Source of the DNA: Mucilaginibacter endophyticus
Lineage (GTDB): Bacteria > Bacteroidota > Bacteroidia > Sphingobacteriales > Sphingobacteriaceae
DNA: 64,000 bases
Assembly (NCBI RefSeq): GCF_003351025.1
Contig: NZ_QPCG01000001.1
Span: 317,949 to 381,948 of the forward strand
Direction: 5' to 3'
Each line of letters starts with the position of its first letter. Position 1 is the first letter of the stretch. Below, in pieces: positions 42,487 through 50,636 of this stretch. The notes beneath the pieces were generated by a model, which did not search any database, was not told the DNA's origin, and worked only from the letters and a program-made list of their open reading frames with translations. Made by a program: the position numbers and the translations under genes.

Positions 42487-44346
42487 ATGTTTAAAAAATT
42501 ATCTATCGCCGCAGCATTATTTTTTATCGCTGCCGCAACAAGGGCAAACGAAGGTCAGCACGTAGCCTCAAAAGTTCAAAAAGTAACCGTGTTTTTAAAC
42601 GGGGCACAGGTTAACCGCACCGCATTGGTGAATATCAGTCCCGGCACCTCAACGCTGGTATTTGAAAACCTGTCGCCGGGTATTGATGTGCAAAGCATCC
42701 AGGTAAATGCCGGTGGCGATTTTACCATTCTTTCGGTTAACCACGAGCTTGATTTTGCCGACAATGATATCAGGCAGAAGAATATACAGGCTATAGAGGC
42801 CAAGCAAAAACTGGTAAGGAATAAGATAGCCCTGCAAAACAATATGCTTTCCATATACCAGGAAGAAGCCAATACCTTAGCTAAAAACCCGATAAGCAAC
42901 GGTACCAATGTTGCTTTGGATCCGGTTAAGCTGAAACAGACACTCGATTTTCAGACAGCCCGTTTAAACGAGATCAAAAAGAACCAGCAAGTGGTTAATG
43001 ATCAGATTGACCTGCTTAACGACGAACTGCAAGGTTATGACAAGCAAATTGCCGAAATTAACAGGACAGGTTCCAAAACTACCAGCAATGTTTTGGTAAC
43101 GGTATCTTCAAAAGCAGCATTGCAGGCAAATTTTACATTGAGCTACCTGGTACGGAATGCAAGCTGGTTCCCAACATATGATATTCGTGCAAAAAATGTA
43201 AACAGCCCTATAACTATTGTTTACAAAGCCAATGTATCGCAAAAAACAGGTGAAGACTGGAAAAGCGCTAAGCTTACTTTATCAACAGGCAACCCGACAG
43301 TAAACGGCGCCAAGCCCGAACTTACACCTACTTACCTTAATTTTGGTATGTACTACTCCGGCTCTACAACCCCTATAACTAAGGTAATGGGCAGGGTGGT
43401 GGCCGGTGATGATGGCCAGGCATTACCGGGCGTTGCTATCCGTGTAAAAGGAACTTCAATAGGGGCGGTAAGTGACGCCGGTGGAAATTACAGCATCCAG
43501 CTACCTAATGTTAATGCTGTACTAACCTATAGTTTCATTGGCTTCGAAACAACTGAAAGACAGGCTAACGCACCGCTGATTAACGTATCCCTAAAATCGT
43601 CTTCGCAACAGCTTAACGAAGTTGTTGTTGCGGGTTATGGCACGGAATATAAAAGGGATTTGACTGGAGCTGTTGCAACGATACGCCCGCAAAATATTGT
43701 TAACACAGTTCCTATCGAAGTAAAAAAAGAAGAAAACCAAACCAACATTGAGTTCAATATCGCTAACCCTTATACAGTGCCAAGCGATGGTAAACAATAT
43801 GCGGTTGAAATAAGCCAGTACAGTATAGATGCTACTTACCAATATTATGTAGCGCCTAAACTAAGTACCGATGTTTTCCTTACAGCCCAGCTTACCAACT
43901 GGAATAAATACAGTTTCCTCTCCGGCGAGGCTAACCTGTTTTTTGAAGGTACTTATATCGGGAAATCGCTTATAAATACCGATGCCACTACAGATACGTT
44001 AAACCTATCCCTGGGTACCGATAAAAATATTGTTGTTACCCGTAGCATGGAAAAAGGCCTGGCAATGAGGCAGTCATCTGGTTCAAACCTTAAGGAAACG
44101 CGCAACTGGCTCATCGATGTAAAGAACCGAAAAAGTCAATCAGTAAATTTGTTGCTTGAAGACCAGGTACCGGTTTCGCAAAATAAAGATATCGAGGTAG
44201 AGGCACAGGAAACATCAGGTGCAAAACCTGATGCCACAACAGGCAAGGTTTCATGGAATTTCGTGTTAAATTCGCTTGATGAAAAGAAGGTGAAGCTGAA
44301 ATACCAGGTAAAATACCCAAAAAATCAATCAGTAATAGTACAATAA
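42487..44346 (+). CDS. MuiA-like (DUF4140/DUF4139) secreted protein with carboxypeptidase-regulatory-like insert
   Basis: The 619-residue protein is a mucoidy-inhibitor-A-like protein. I chose ATG 42487 (MFKKLSI), which gives a signal peptide ending RAN; the upstream GTG at 42367 would add 40 unlikely residues. Order: DUF4140-like N-terminus (about 25-125), coiled coil (about 130-195), first DUF4139 part (about 200-290), a CarboxypepD_reg-like domain (about 299-375; GRVVAGDDGQALPGVAIRVKG), then LNEVVVAGYGT (about 376-386), the start of a TonB-receptor plug as in SusC, and the rest of DUF4139 (about 408-619). No barrel follows the plug fragment, so it is no receptor. The gene lies between nuoM and nuoN. 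Its role is unknown. Confidence 0.78.
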   Translation: MFKKLSIAAALFFIAAATRANEGQHVASKVQKVTVFLNGAQVNRTALVNISPGTSTLVFENLSPGIDVQSIQVNAGGDFTILSVNHELDFADNDIRQKNIQAIEAKQKLVRNKIALQNNMLSIYQEEANTLAKNPISNGTNVALDPVKLKQTLDFQTARLNEIKKNQQVVNDQIDLLNDELQGYDKQIAEINRTGSKTTSNVLVTVSSKAALQANFTLSYLVRNASWFPTYDIRAKNVNSPITIVYKANVSQKTGEDWKSAKLTLSTGNPTVNGAKPELTPTYLNFGMYYSGSTTPITKVMGRVVAGDDGQALPGVAIRVKGTSIGAVSDAGGNYSIQLPNVNAVLTYSFIGFETTERQANAPLINVSLKSSSQQLNEVVVAGYGTEYKRDLTGAVATIRPQNIVNTVPIEVKKEENQTNIEFNIANPYTVPSDGKQYAVEISQYSIDATYQYYVAPKLSTDVFLTAQLTNWNKYSFLSGEANLFFEGTYIGKSLINTDATTDTLNLSLGTDKNIVVTRSMEKGLAMRQSSGSNLKETRNWLIDVKNRKSQSVNLLLEDQVPVSQNKDIEVEAQETSGAKPDATTGKVSWNFVLNSLDEKKVKLKYQVKYPKNQSVIVQ

Positions 44347-44353
44347 AATATAG

Positions 44354-45847
44354 ATGCACGATCTGCTACCCCATATATCAGCTCAGTTAACCAATGTTTT
44401 TGGCAGTATTCCCTATTTCATGCCTGAAATTTATTTAACCGTGCTGTTTTTGGTAGTGCTGATAACCGACCTGATATTTGGGCGCAGATCTGTAAAGCTT
44501 TGTAAAATTGTGGCCTGTGCAGGCTTGCTGCTTGTATTGTTTAAAGACCTGCAGCAGGTAGCCCTGATCCTTGACGGCGATCACGTTATCTTCGGCAGTA
44601 TGTTGCTGCTCAGACGCTCTGCGGTATTTTTCAAGATTATCATCGATCTGCTCTCGTTCATCCTGCTATTGAATTTTACCTGGGATGATAGGCTGAAAGC
44701 CCACACAAAGGGAGTATCTGATCTTTATACTATTTCCATCGCATCGATATTAGGCCTGCATTTAATGACTATGGCAATTAACCTGTTGTCGGTTTATCTT
44801 GCCATCGAGATGGTATCGGTGGCCTCATACCTGATGGTGGCTTATCGTTCCGAAACGGCTTTGAGTACCGAGGCTGGTTTAAAATATGTGCTGTTCGGCG
44901 CGGCCTCATCTGCCATCATGCTATATGGTATTTCATTATTGTATGGTTTCAGCGGCTCGCTTGATCTGTTGAATATTGTAGCGCAATTGCCAAACGTGAA
45001 CCCGCTGAGCGTTTCCTTCGCTTTAGTATTGGTGTTGATAGGCGTTGGCTTCAAGCTATCATTTATGCCTATGCACTTTTGGGTACCCGATGTTTACCAG
45101 GGAGCACCTACACCCGTTACAGCATATCTTTCAACGGTTCCTAAAATAGCCGCCTTCGCGTTGCTGGTAAATGTGATGCCTTTATTCCTGTTTTCGGCAG
45201 ATTGGAAGGGAATTGATTTTAGCATCGTTTTATCGGCCATTGGTATTATCACCATGATTGCCGGAAACTTTGCTGCCGTTTTGCAGAACAATGTGAAAAG
45301 AATGTTGGCTTATTCGAGTATTGGCCACACCGGTTTTGCTTTAATGGCCGTAGTTACCTTTAATGTACAGGGTTTATCGTCACTTACCTACTATCTGGCG
45401 GTATATGCATTGGCAAATATCGGCGCTTTGGCCCTCGCATCGTATTTTAATAACGTTGTTGGTGCCGAAGAAGTAGAAGATTATAAAGGTTTGGGCTTAA
45501 AATACCCTGCTGCATCGGTTTGTTTTGTAATTATCCTCATTTCGCTTACCGGAATCCCGGTTACCGCAGGTTTTACGGGTAAATTGTTTGTGTTTTCGGC
45601 AGTTTACAGCGCTTATGAGCAAACGCACAGCATCTGGTTAATGGCTTTGATGATCACCGGCGCGTTAACTACTGTGGTGTCGTTGTTTTATTACCTTAAA
45701 ATTCCTTTGTATTTATTTCTGAAAAGAACGGAAAATGCAGAAGTTGCAAGTGAAAGGTCATATAATCTTCTTGTTTTAGCTATTGTTATTAGTTTTCTGC
45801 TTGTTTTATTGGGGATTTTCCCAAATTCTATCCTTAAATATTTATAA
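44354..45847 (+). CDS. nuoN: NADH-quinone oxidoreductase subunit N
   Basis: The 497-residue antiporter-like subunit has about 14 helices. Family marks are LLSVYLAIEMVSVASYLMVA with the proton-pathway glutamate, FMPMHFWVPDVYQGAPTPVTA, and NVKRMLAYSSIGHTG. It completes the H-N membrane-arm set and starts 7 bp after the MuiA-like gene, so both are probably on one transcript. The stop is followed by a gap of 95 bp before amt. Confidence 0.93.
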   Translation: MHDLLPHISAQLTNVFGSIPYFMPEIYLTVLFLVVLITDLIFGRRSVKLCKIVACAGLLLVLFKDLQQVALILDGDHVIFGSMLLLRRSAVFFKIIIDLLSFILLLNFTWDDRLKAHTKGVSDLYTISIASILGLHLMTMAINLLSVYLAIEMVSVASYLMVAYRSETALSTEAGLKYVLFGAASSAIMLYGISLLYGFSGSLDLLNIVAQLPNVNPLSVSFALVLVLIGVGFKLSFMPMHFWVPDVYQGAPTPVTAYLSTVPKIAAFALLVNVMPLFLFSADWKGIDFSIVLSAIGIITMIAGNFAAVLQNNVKRMLAYSSIGHTGFALMAVVTFNVQGLSSLTYYLAVYALANIGALALASYFNNVVGAEEVEDYKGLGLKYPAASVCFVIILISLTGIPVTAGFTGKLFVFSAVYSAYEQTHSIWLMALMITGALTTVVSLFYYLKIPLYLFLKRTENAEVASERSYNLLVLAIVISFLLVLLGIFPNSILKYL

Positions 45848-45942
45848 CTGATGTTTTTTTCAACAAAAGTCAATTAATTTCTTTTGTTTTTAGAAAAAAT
45901 CATACCTTTCATGCAGATTTAAAACATATTTTTTCTGAATAC

Positions 45943-47250
45943 ATGAAGAGGTATATCCCTTTTTTCCTGATCTTAATTATACTTTCCCTTACTTTCCTTT
46001 TTCCGTCAGTAGATTTCAAGGATTCCGGTCACCCTAATTTTAATACAGGCGATATTGCCTGGATGCTGATGTCAACAGCGCTGGTTTTGATCATGACGCC
46101 TGGTCTTGCCTTCTTTTATGGCGGTATGGTTAACAAAAAGAATGTAATATCAACCATGCTGCAAAGCATTGTTTGTATGGTGATCATTACGGTAATGTGG
46201 GGCATTTTCGGTTTCAGCTTAGCCTTTGGCGATAGTTTCTACGGAATTATTGGTAACCCCTCAACCTTTTTCATGATGAAAGGTATGCTGGGTAATGCTA
46301 CCTGGAAAGCGGCGCCAACCATTCCGTTGTTGTTGTTTGCCATGTACCAGTTAAAGTTTGCCATTATTACCCCGGCGCTTATTACCGGTGCATTTGCAGA
46401 GCGCATCCGTTTTAACTCGTATATTATTTTCCTGGTACTGTTTTCGATATTCATATTCTCGCCGCTGGCGCATTGCACCTGGCACCCTGATGGCATATTA
46501 GCCAAATTTGGCGTGCTTGACTTTGCAGGTGGTACCGTTGTTCACATGTCGGCCGGATGGGCTGCCCTGGCATCGGCGTTATACCTGAAACGCCGTACTG
46601 AAGCTAACCATGCGCCTGCCCGTATCACTTATGTGATGATTGGTACCGGCTTATTGTGGTTTGGCTGGTTTGGCTTTAACGCGGGTTCTGCGTTTGGCGC
46701 TAATGCTTTAGCTGTTACCGCTTTGGCAACCAGTACAACCGCTTCGGCTGCCGCAGGTGTTACCTGGATATTTTTTGATATGCTGCTTGGTCGTAAACCA
46801 TCCGCAATGGGTACCTGTATTGGTGCTGTTGTAGGTTTGGTGGCTATTACACCTGCCGCAGGTTTTGTAACGGTACCGCATTCAATGGCTATCGGTATTA
46901 TTTCGGCAGTGGTAAGTAACCTGGTGGTTGAATGGCGTACGCGTACCAGCATCGATGATACGCTTGACGTATTCCCTTGCCACGGTGTAGGCGGTATGGT
47001 GGGTATGTTACTGACCGGTGTATTTGCCAGCCAGCAAGTTAACCATGGTAATACAACAGGTAACGGTTTATTTTTTGGCGAAACCCACTTATTTATTGTG
47101 CAACTTGTAGCACTTGTGTGCGTATCTATATTCGCTTTCTTTGGCTCACTGCTTTTATTGAAGATCACCGACATGATCTCGCCATTAAGGGTATCTGCCG
47201 AAGAGGAAGAACAAGGTCTCGACCTTAGTCAGCACGGCGAAAAATTATAA
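45943..47250 (+). CDS. amt: Ammonium transporter
   Basis: The 435-residue protein is an Amt/Mep channel with about 11 helices after an N-terminal hydrophobic segment that may be cleaved or act as an anchor. Marks are DIAWMLMSTALVLIMTPGLAFFYGGMV, the CTWHPDGI-like pore region (H in HPDGILAKFG), and DFAGGTVVHMSAGWAAL holding the pore histidines. It imports ammonium. No glnK/glnB gene is next to it. A strong terminator follows. Confidence 0.95.
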   Translation: MKRYIPFFLILIILSLTFLFPSVDFKDSGHPNFNTGDIAWMLMSTALVLIMTPGLAFFYGGMVNKKNVISTMLQSIVCMVIITVMWGIFGFSLAFGDSFYGIIGNPSTFFMMKGMLGNATWKAAPTIPLLLFAMYQLKFAIITPALITGAFAERIRFNSYIIFLVLFSIFIFSPLAHCTWHPDGILAKFGVLDFAGGTVVHMSAGWAALASALYLKRRTEANHAPARITYVMIGTGLLWFGWFGFNAGSAFGANALAVTALATSTTASAAAGVTWIFFDMLLGRKPSAMGTCIGAVVGLVAITPAAGFVTVPHSMAIGIISAVVSNLVVEWRTRTSIDDTLDVFPCHGVGGMVGMLLTGVFASQQVNHGNTTGNGLFFGETHLFIVQLVALVCVSIFAFFGSLLLLKITDMISPLRVSAEEEEQGLDLSQHGEKL

Positions 47251-47286
47251 TAATACTTTCAAACCAACCACCAAACCTAAGAAACT

Positions 47287-47310
47287 TCCGGCCCAAAGGC
47301 CGGATTTTTT
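47287..47310 (+). terminator. Rho-independent terminator after amt
   Basis: A 7-bp stem TCCGGCC/GGCCGGA with loop CAAA is followed directly by TTTTTT. It is a strong intrinsic terminator. Confidence 0.92.
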
Positions 47311-47331
47311 GTTTTGGGGGAATAAAAAATC

Positions 47332-47405
47332 ATGTCATTGCGAGCGCAGCGTGGCAATCGCACGGAGGCAGAGACGCTTCGTAGAATATGCGATCGTTCG
47401 GTTGG
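47332..47405. repeat. Degenerate palindromic repeat family A, copy 5
   Basis: Left arm ATGTCATTGCGAGCGCAGCGTGG with CAATCGCACGG is well kept, while the right arm (TATGCGATCGTTCGGTTGG) has decayed. The GAGCGxAGCGTGG variant is shared with the left arm of copy 8 at 59236. Confidence 0.65.
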
Positions 47406-47438
47406 AGTCAAGCTGCGGAAGGAAGCTGTAAAGTAAAA

Positions 47439-47528
47439 ACTATATCATTGCGAGGAACGAAGCAATCGCACGGAGGCATAGCTGTTCTGTATAGTATGCG
47501 ATTGCTTCGTTCCTCGCAATGACATAGT
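47439..47528. repeat. Palindromic repeat family A, copy 6
   Basis: Left arm 47439-47470 and right arm 47497-47528 pair over 32 bp with one mismatch. The stem variant is GG-AA-CGAAG/CTTCG-TT-CC, as in copy 2, and the centre is 26 nt. Confidence 0.92.
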
Positions 47529-47594
47529 TTGATAGTCGCACCGCTCTCACAAATAATGGTTTAATATCGCTTCTCAAATAATGATAAAAATAAA

Positions 47595-47650
47595 ACCCCT
47601 CCTTGCAAAGCAAAGAGGGGTAACACGCGCAGCGACGTTGGGTGAATTGC
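47595..47650. repeat. Half copy of the family C C/G-tract element
   Basis: CCCCTCCTTGCAAAGCAAAGAGGGG (written as CCCCTCCTTGCA and AAGCAAAGAGGGG) plus GTAACACGCGCAGCGACGTTGGGTGAATT-like sequence parallels the right part of 21080-21218. It ends at the kup stop codon. Confidence 0.6.
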
Positions 47651-47651
47651 T

Positions 47652-49649
47652 TTAATCAGCAAACTCGGAAACTAAGTTGTTTACCGGGTCATCCACCCGT
47701 TTGATATGAATGTTATTAACCGGTTTTACTACCAGAGGGATCTTTTCAACGCGTGTTTCGCTGGTATCCAAACCAAATGCTTTAGCTTCAGACTGGGCCA
47801 ATTTTTTGATGGCAAAATAGCTGTTCAGAATAAAACCTTCGGATACGCTGAACAGGTTATTGTACGACAAGAATTTCTCCATGATCACAAACCTGAAATC
47901 GGCAGCCATATGATATTGTTTCAGCGATGGGTAATTGCTGGTGATATCGATTTCGCCACGTTCAACCATATCTTCAACTACCTTGCGGAAAAGTACATTT
48001 ATCCTCGGCTGGATCCTGAAACCTAAACGGAACTCTACACGGATAACTTTGCCGGGCTCAATCTGGTCAACGCTGTATTCCATGGTATAAGGCTCATCGG
48101 TACGCTCAATGTGTACAAACCAATAGGTATCGGCACGTTTTGGCCGGCGGCTCATGATCGAATAAATGATCTTTTCTTCTATTTGTTTACTGTTATTGGC
48201 CTTGGTTAAATAAATAAGGTGAGTAGCGTATTTATTTACCGTAGTATCATTACTCAACGCGTTAAGTAATGGCAGTTTCTCTTTAATATCAGTAAAGTGA
48301 AGAAAGCGGTTGTTGATCTTACGTGCCTTAAACCAGGTGTACATGGTAAAGATCAAACCAACCTCGAAGCCTACAAAGAATAAACGTTTTAATATTTTAA
48401 CCGCATTGGCTACAAAGAATGAAAACTCTACAGTTACAAACACGCAAAGGATAATAGTAACCAACCAAACAGGCCAGTGCTTTACATAACGCATGAAGTA
48501 GTACATCAAAATGGTAGTGCTCAGCATGGCGATGGTGATACTGAAACCATAGGCGGCGGTCATAGCGCTTGAGGTACGGAAGTACAACGATACCAGGATA
48601 CAGCCAATACACAGCATCCAGTTGATGCTTGGGATATAGATTTGTCCGCGAATGTTTGACGGGTATTTAATAGTGATCCTTGGCCAGAAATTCATGCTCA
48701 CGGCCTCGCTGATCAGCGTAAATGAACCACTGATTAAAGCCTGACTGGCAATAATGGTGGCCAACGTAGCTAAAGCAACAGCCGGTAGCAGGAAAAAGTG
48801 AGGAACAATTTCAAAGAATGGATTTACGCCTGCAAAATTTTTGCCTGGTGCCTGTGACAGTACCCATGCGCCCTGACCAAGATAGTTCAATATCAGGGTA
48901 GTTTTTACAAAGATCCAGCTTACCTGGATATTGCGCCTGCCGCAGTGGCCTAAATCGGAATACAAAGCTTCGGCACCTGTTGTACATAAGAATACAGCGC
49001 CTAACAGCCAGAAACCTTTAGGGTGATCCATCAGCAAGCGGGCACCATAGTAAGGGTTAAGGGCTTTAAATATAGAAGGGAAATGAGCTATCTGCAAGGT
49101 ACCCAATACACCCAGCATGATAAACCACATTAGCATAACAGGTCCAAAAGCCGAGCCAACCACCTTGGTGCCAAACTGCTGAAAGAAGAACAGTAATAGA
49201 ATAATAGAAATTACAATAATGAGGATCAGGTTATTGCCCGGTACTATAACAGTCGAAAATGCCGGAACCAAATTCAAGCCTTCAATGGCCGATGTTACCG
49301 AGATTGGCGGGGTAATGATACCATCGGCAAGCAAAGTGCCTGCACCTATAATAGCCGGGATAGCCAGCCATTTTCCGTAACGCCTTACCAATGCATAAAG
49401 GGAAAAAATGCCGCCTTCGCCTTTGTTATCGGCCTGTAGTGTTATAACGATGTATTTAAAAGTGGTTTGAAGGGTTAATGTCCAAAAGATACAGGAGATT
49501 GAGCCTAACACCAGTGCGGTGTTCACTTTTCCACCTTCAACCAACAAGGTTTGAAAAACATAAAGGGGAGAAGTACCAATATCGCCAAAAATAATACCGA
49601 GGGTAACGATCATACCCGCGAAAGTGAGTTGCTTAACGTGCGAATTCAT
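47652..49649 (-). CDS. kup: Kup family potassium transporter
   Basis: The 665-residue protein has about 12 membrane helices (residues 10-430) and a cytosolic C-terminal domain of ~230 residues. It opens with FAGMIVTLGIIFGDIGTSPLYV, the KUP/HAK signature, and the ALYSDLGHCG motif is typical. It takes up potassium with protons. The C-terminal domain of KUP proteins is thought to be regulatory. It is on the minus strand, convergent with amt and divergent from alkB; no other potassium genes are near. Confidence 0.94.
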   Translation of the reverse strand: MNSHVKQLTFAGMIVTLGIIFGDIGTSPLYVFQTLLVEGGKVNTALVLGSISCIFWTLTLQTTFKYIVITLQADNKGEGGIFSLYALVRRYGKWLAIPAIIGAGTLLADGIITPPISVTSAIEGLNLVPAFSTVIVPGNNLILIIVISIILLLFFFQQFGTKVVGSAFGPVMLMWFIMLGVLGTLQIAHFPSIFKALNPYYGARLLMDHPKGFWLLGAVFLCTTGAEALYSDLGHCGRRNIQVSWIFVKTTLILNYLGQGAWVLSQAPGKNFAGVNPFFEIVPHFFLLPAVALATLATIIASQALISGSFTLISEAVSMNFWPRITIKYPSNIRGQIYIPSINWMLCIGCILVSLYFRTSSAMTAAYGFSITIAMLSTTILMYYFMRYVKHWPVWLVTIILCVFVTVEFSFFVANAVKILKRLFFVGFEVGLIFTMYTWFKARKINNRFLHFTDIKEKLPLLNALSNDTTVNKYATHLIYLTKANNSKQIEEKIIYSIMSRRPKRADTYWFVHIERTDEPYTMEYSVDQIEPGKVIRVEFRLGFRIQPRINVLFRKVVEDMVERGEIDITSNYPSLKQYHMAADFRFVIMEKFLSYNNLFSVSEGFILNSYFAIKKLAQSEAKAFGLDTSETRVEKIPLVVKPVNNIHIKRVDDPVNNLVSEFAD

Positions 49650-49962
49650 GAATTGTATAAATTATTAGGGGAAAAAGAAAGGATGTAAAAGGCTGCGGCG
49701 GGGACGTTTGTGGTCCGTTGTGCAAATTTTGCTGCTGCCGCGATAAACAATACCATCGTAAATTATATTTTGATTACGAAAGCGCATGGCCAATTAGCAT
49801 GCCATTAGCTATTTGAATTTATTAGACTTTTGATTTACAATTGTTTATCATATTGATAAAGCTTTTCTCAGTATGAGGTGTTACTATCAAAATGATAGGT
49901 TTTATCATTTTGAGAACCATTGCGGTATGGTGCTTTTATCGCGATATTACAGATATTTGAGC
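49650..49962. other. Divergent intergenic region kup/alkB
   Basis: No gene is visible. The region is AT-rich and carries promoters for both directions; I find no exact TAnnTTTG box at a good distance. An open frame from 49873 simply extends alkB upstream and has no family support. Confidence 0.5.
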
Positions 49963-50571
49963 ATGGATCTATTTAATAATGATCAGCTAAACCTGTTCGG
50001 TGCCTCAAAAAACTTGCTGCCTTTTGATGGCGAGGTGCTGTTTTATCCGCATTTTTTTAAGCAGGATGTGTTTGAGCAACTGGTTAATGAAACGCCATGG
50101 AAGCAGGATAAGATGAAGATCTACGGTAAGGAGGTAAACTTCCCCCGGCTTACGGCCTGGTATGGCGAGAGCGACGAGGTTTATGTATATTCTGGTGTGG
50201 TGAATGTACCGGTGAGGTTTAGTCCGCTGTTGTTGGATATTAAACAGGCGGCCGAGCGGCAAAGCGGTCGTACATTCAATACCGCGTTGCTCAACTATTA
50301 CCGTGATGGTAACGATAGCATGGGCTGGCATAGCGATGATGAAACTGAACTGGGTGGTAACCCGGTCATTGCTTCGGTATCATTTGGTGCTTCGCGGGCT
50401 TTTCAGTTTAAGCATAAACGGGATAAGAACGCGAAAGTTTCTATCGCACTAAACAATGGTGATTTGCTCATTATGCAGGGGGAAACGCAGCATCACTGGC
50501 TTCATCAGGTCCCTAAAACAAGCAAGATGCAAGGTGCGCGGATCAATATTACGTTTAGGTTTATTGGTTAG
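49963..50571 (+). CDS. alkB: AlkB-like alpha-ketoglutarate-dependent dioxygenase
   Basis: The 202-residue protein is an AlkB-type iron/2-oxoglutarate oxygenase. The iron ligands are H123 and D125 in GWHSDDE and H181 in WLHQVP, and R193 in GARINITFRF fits the 2-oxoglutarate clamp. It probably repairs alkylated bases by oxidative demethylation. I chose ATG 49963 (MDLFNNDQLN) because an upstream in-frame start adds 30 residues with no family match. The amidohydrolase gene follows at once. Confidence 0.93.
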   Translation: MDLFNNDQLNLFGASKNLLPFDGEVLFYPHFFKQDVFEQLVNETPWKQDKMKIYGKEVNFPRLTAWYGESDEVYVYSGVVNVPVRFSPLLLDIKQAAERQSGRTFNTALLNYYRDGNDSMGWHSDDETELGGNPVIASVSFGASRAFQFKHKRDKNAKVSIALNNGDLLIMQGETQHHWLHQVPKTSKMQGARINITFRFIG

Positions 50572-50636
50572 TGCGTATAAACTGTTTTTGTGAGATGTCC
50601 GGCAAACTACTATCTTACATTAACTTTACTGACCTT

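Larger units (their letters stand above)
47251..47651. other. Intergenic region with terminator and two palindromic repeats
   Basis: This convergent gap between amt and kup holds no gene. It contains the amt terminator (47287-47310), two family A palindromes (47332-47405 degenerate, 47439-47528 nearly perfect) and a half copy of the C/G-tract element (47595-47650). Confidence 0.8.
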
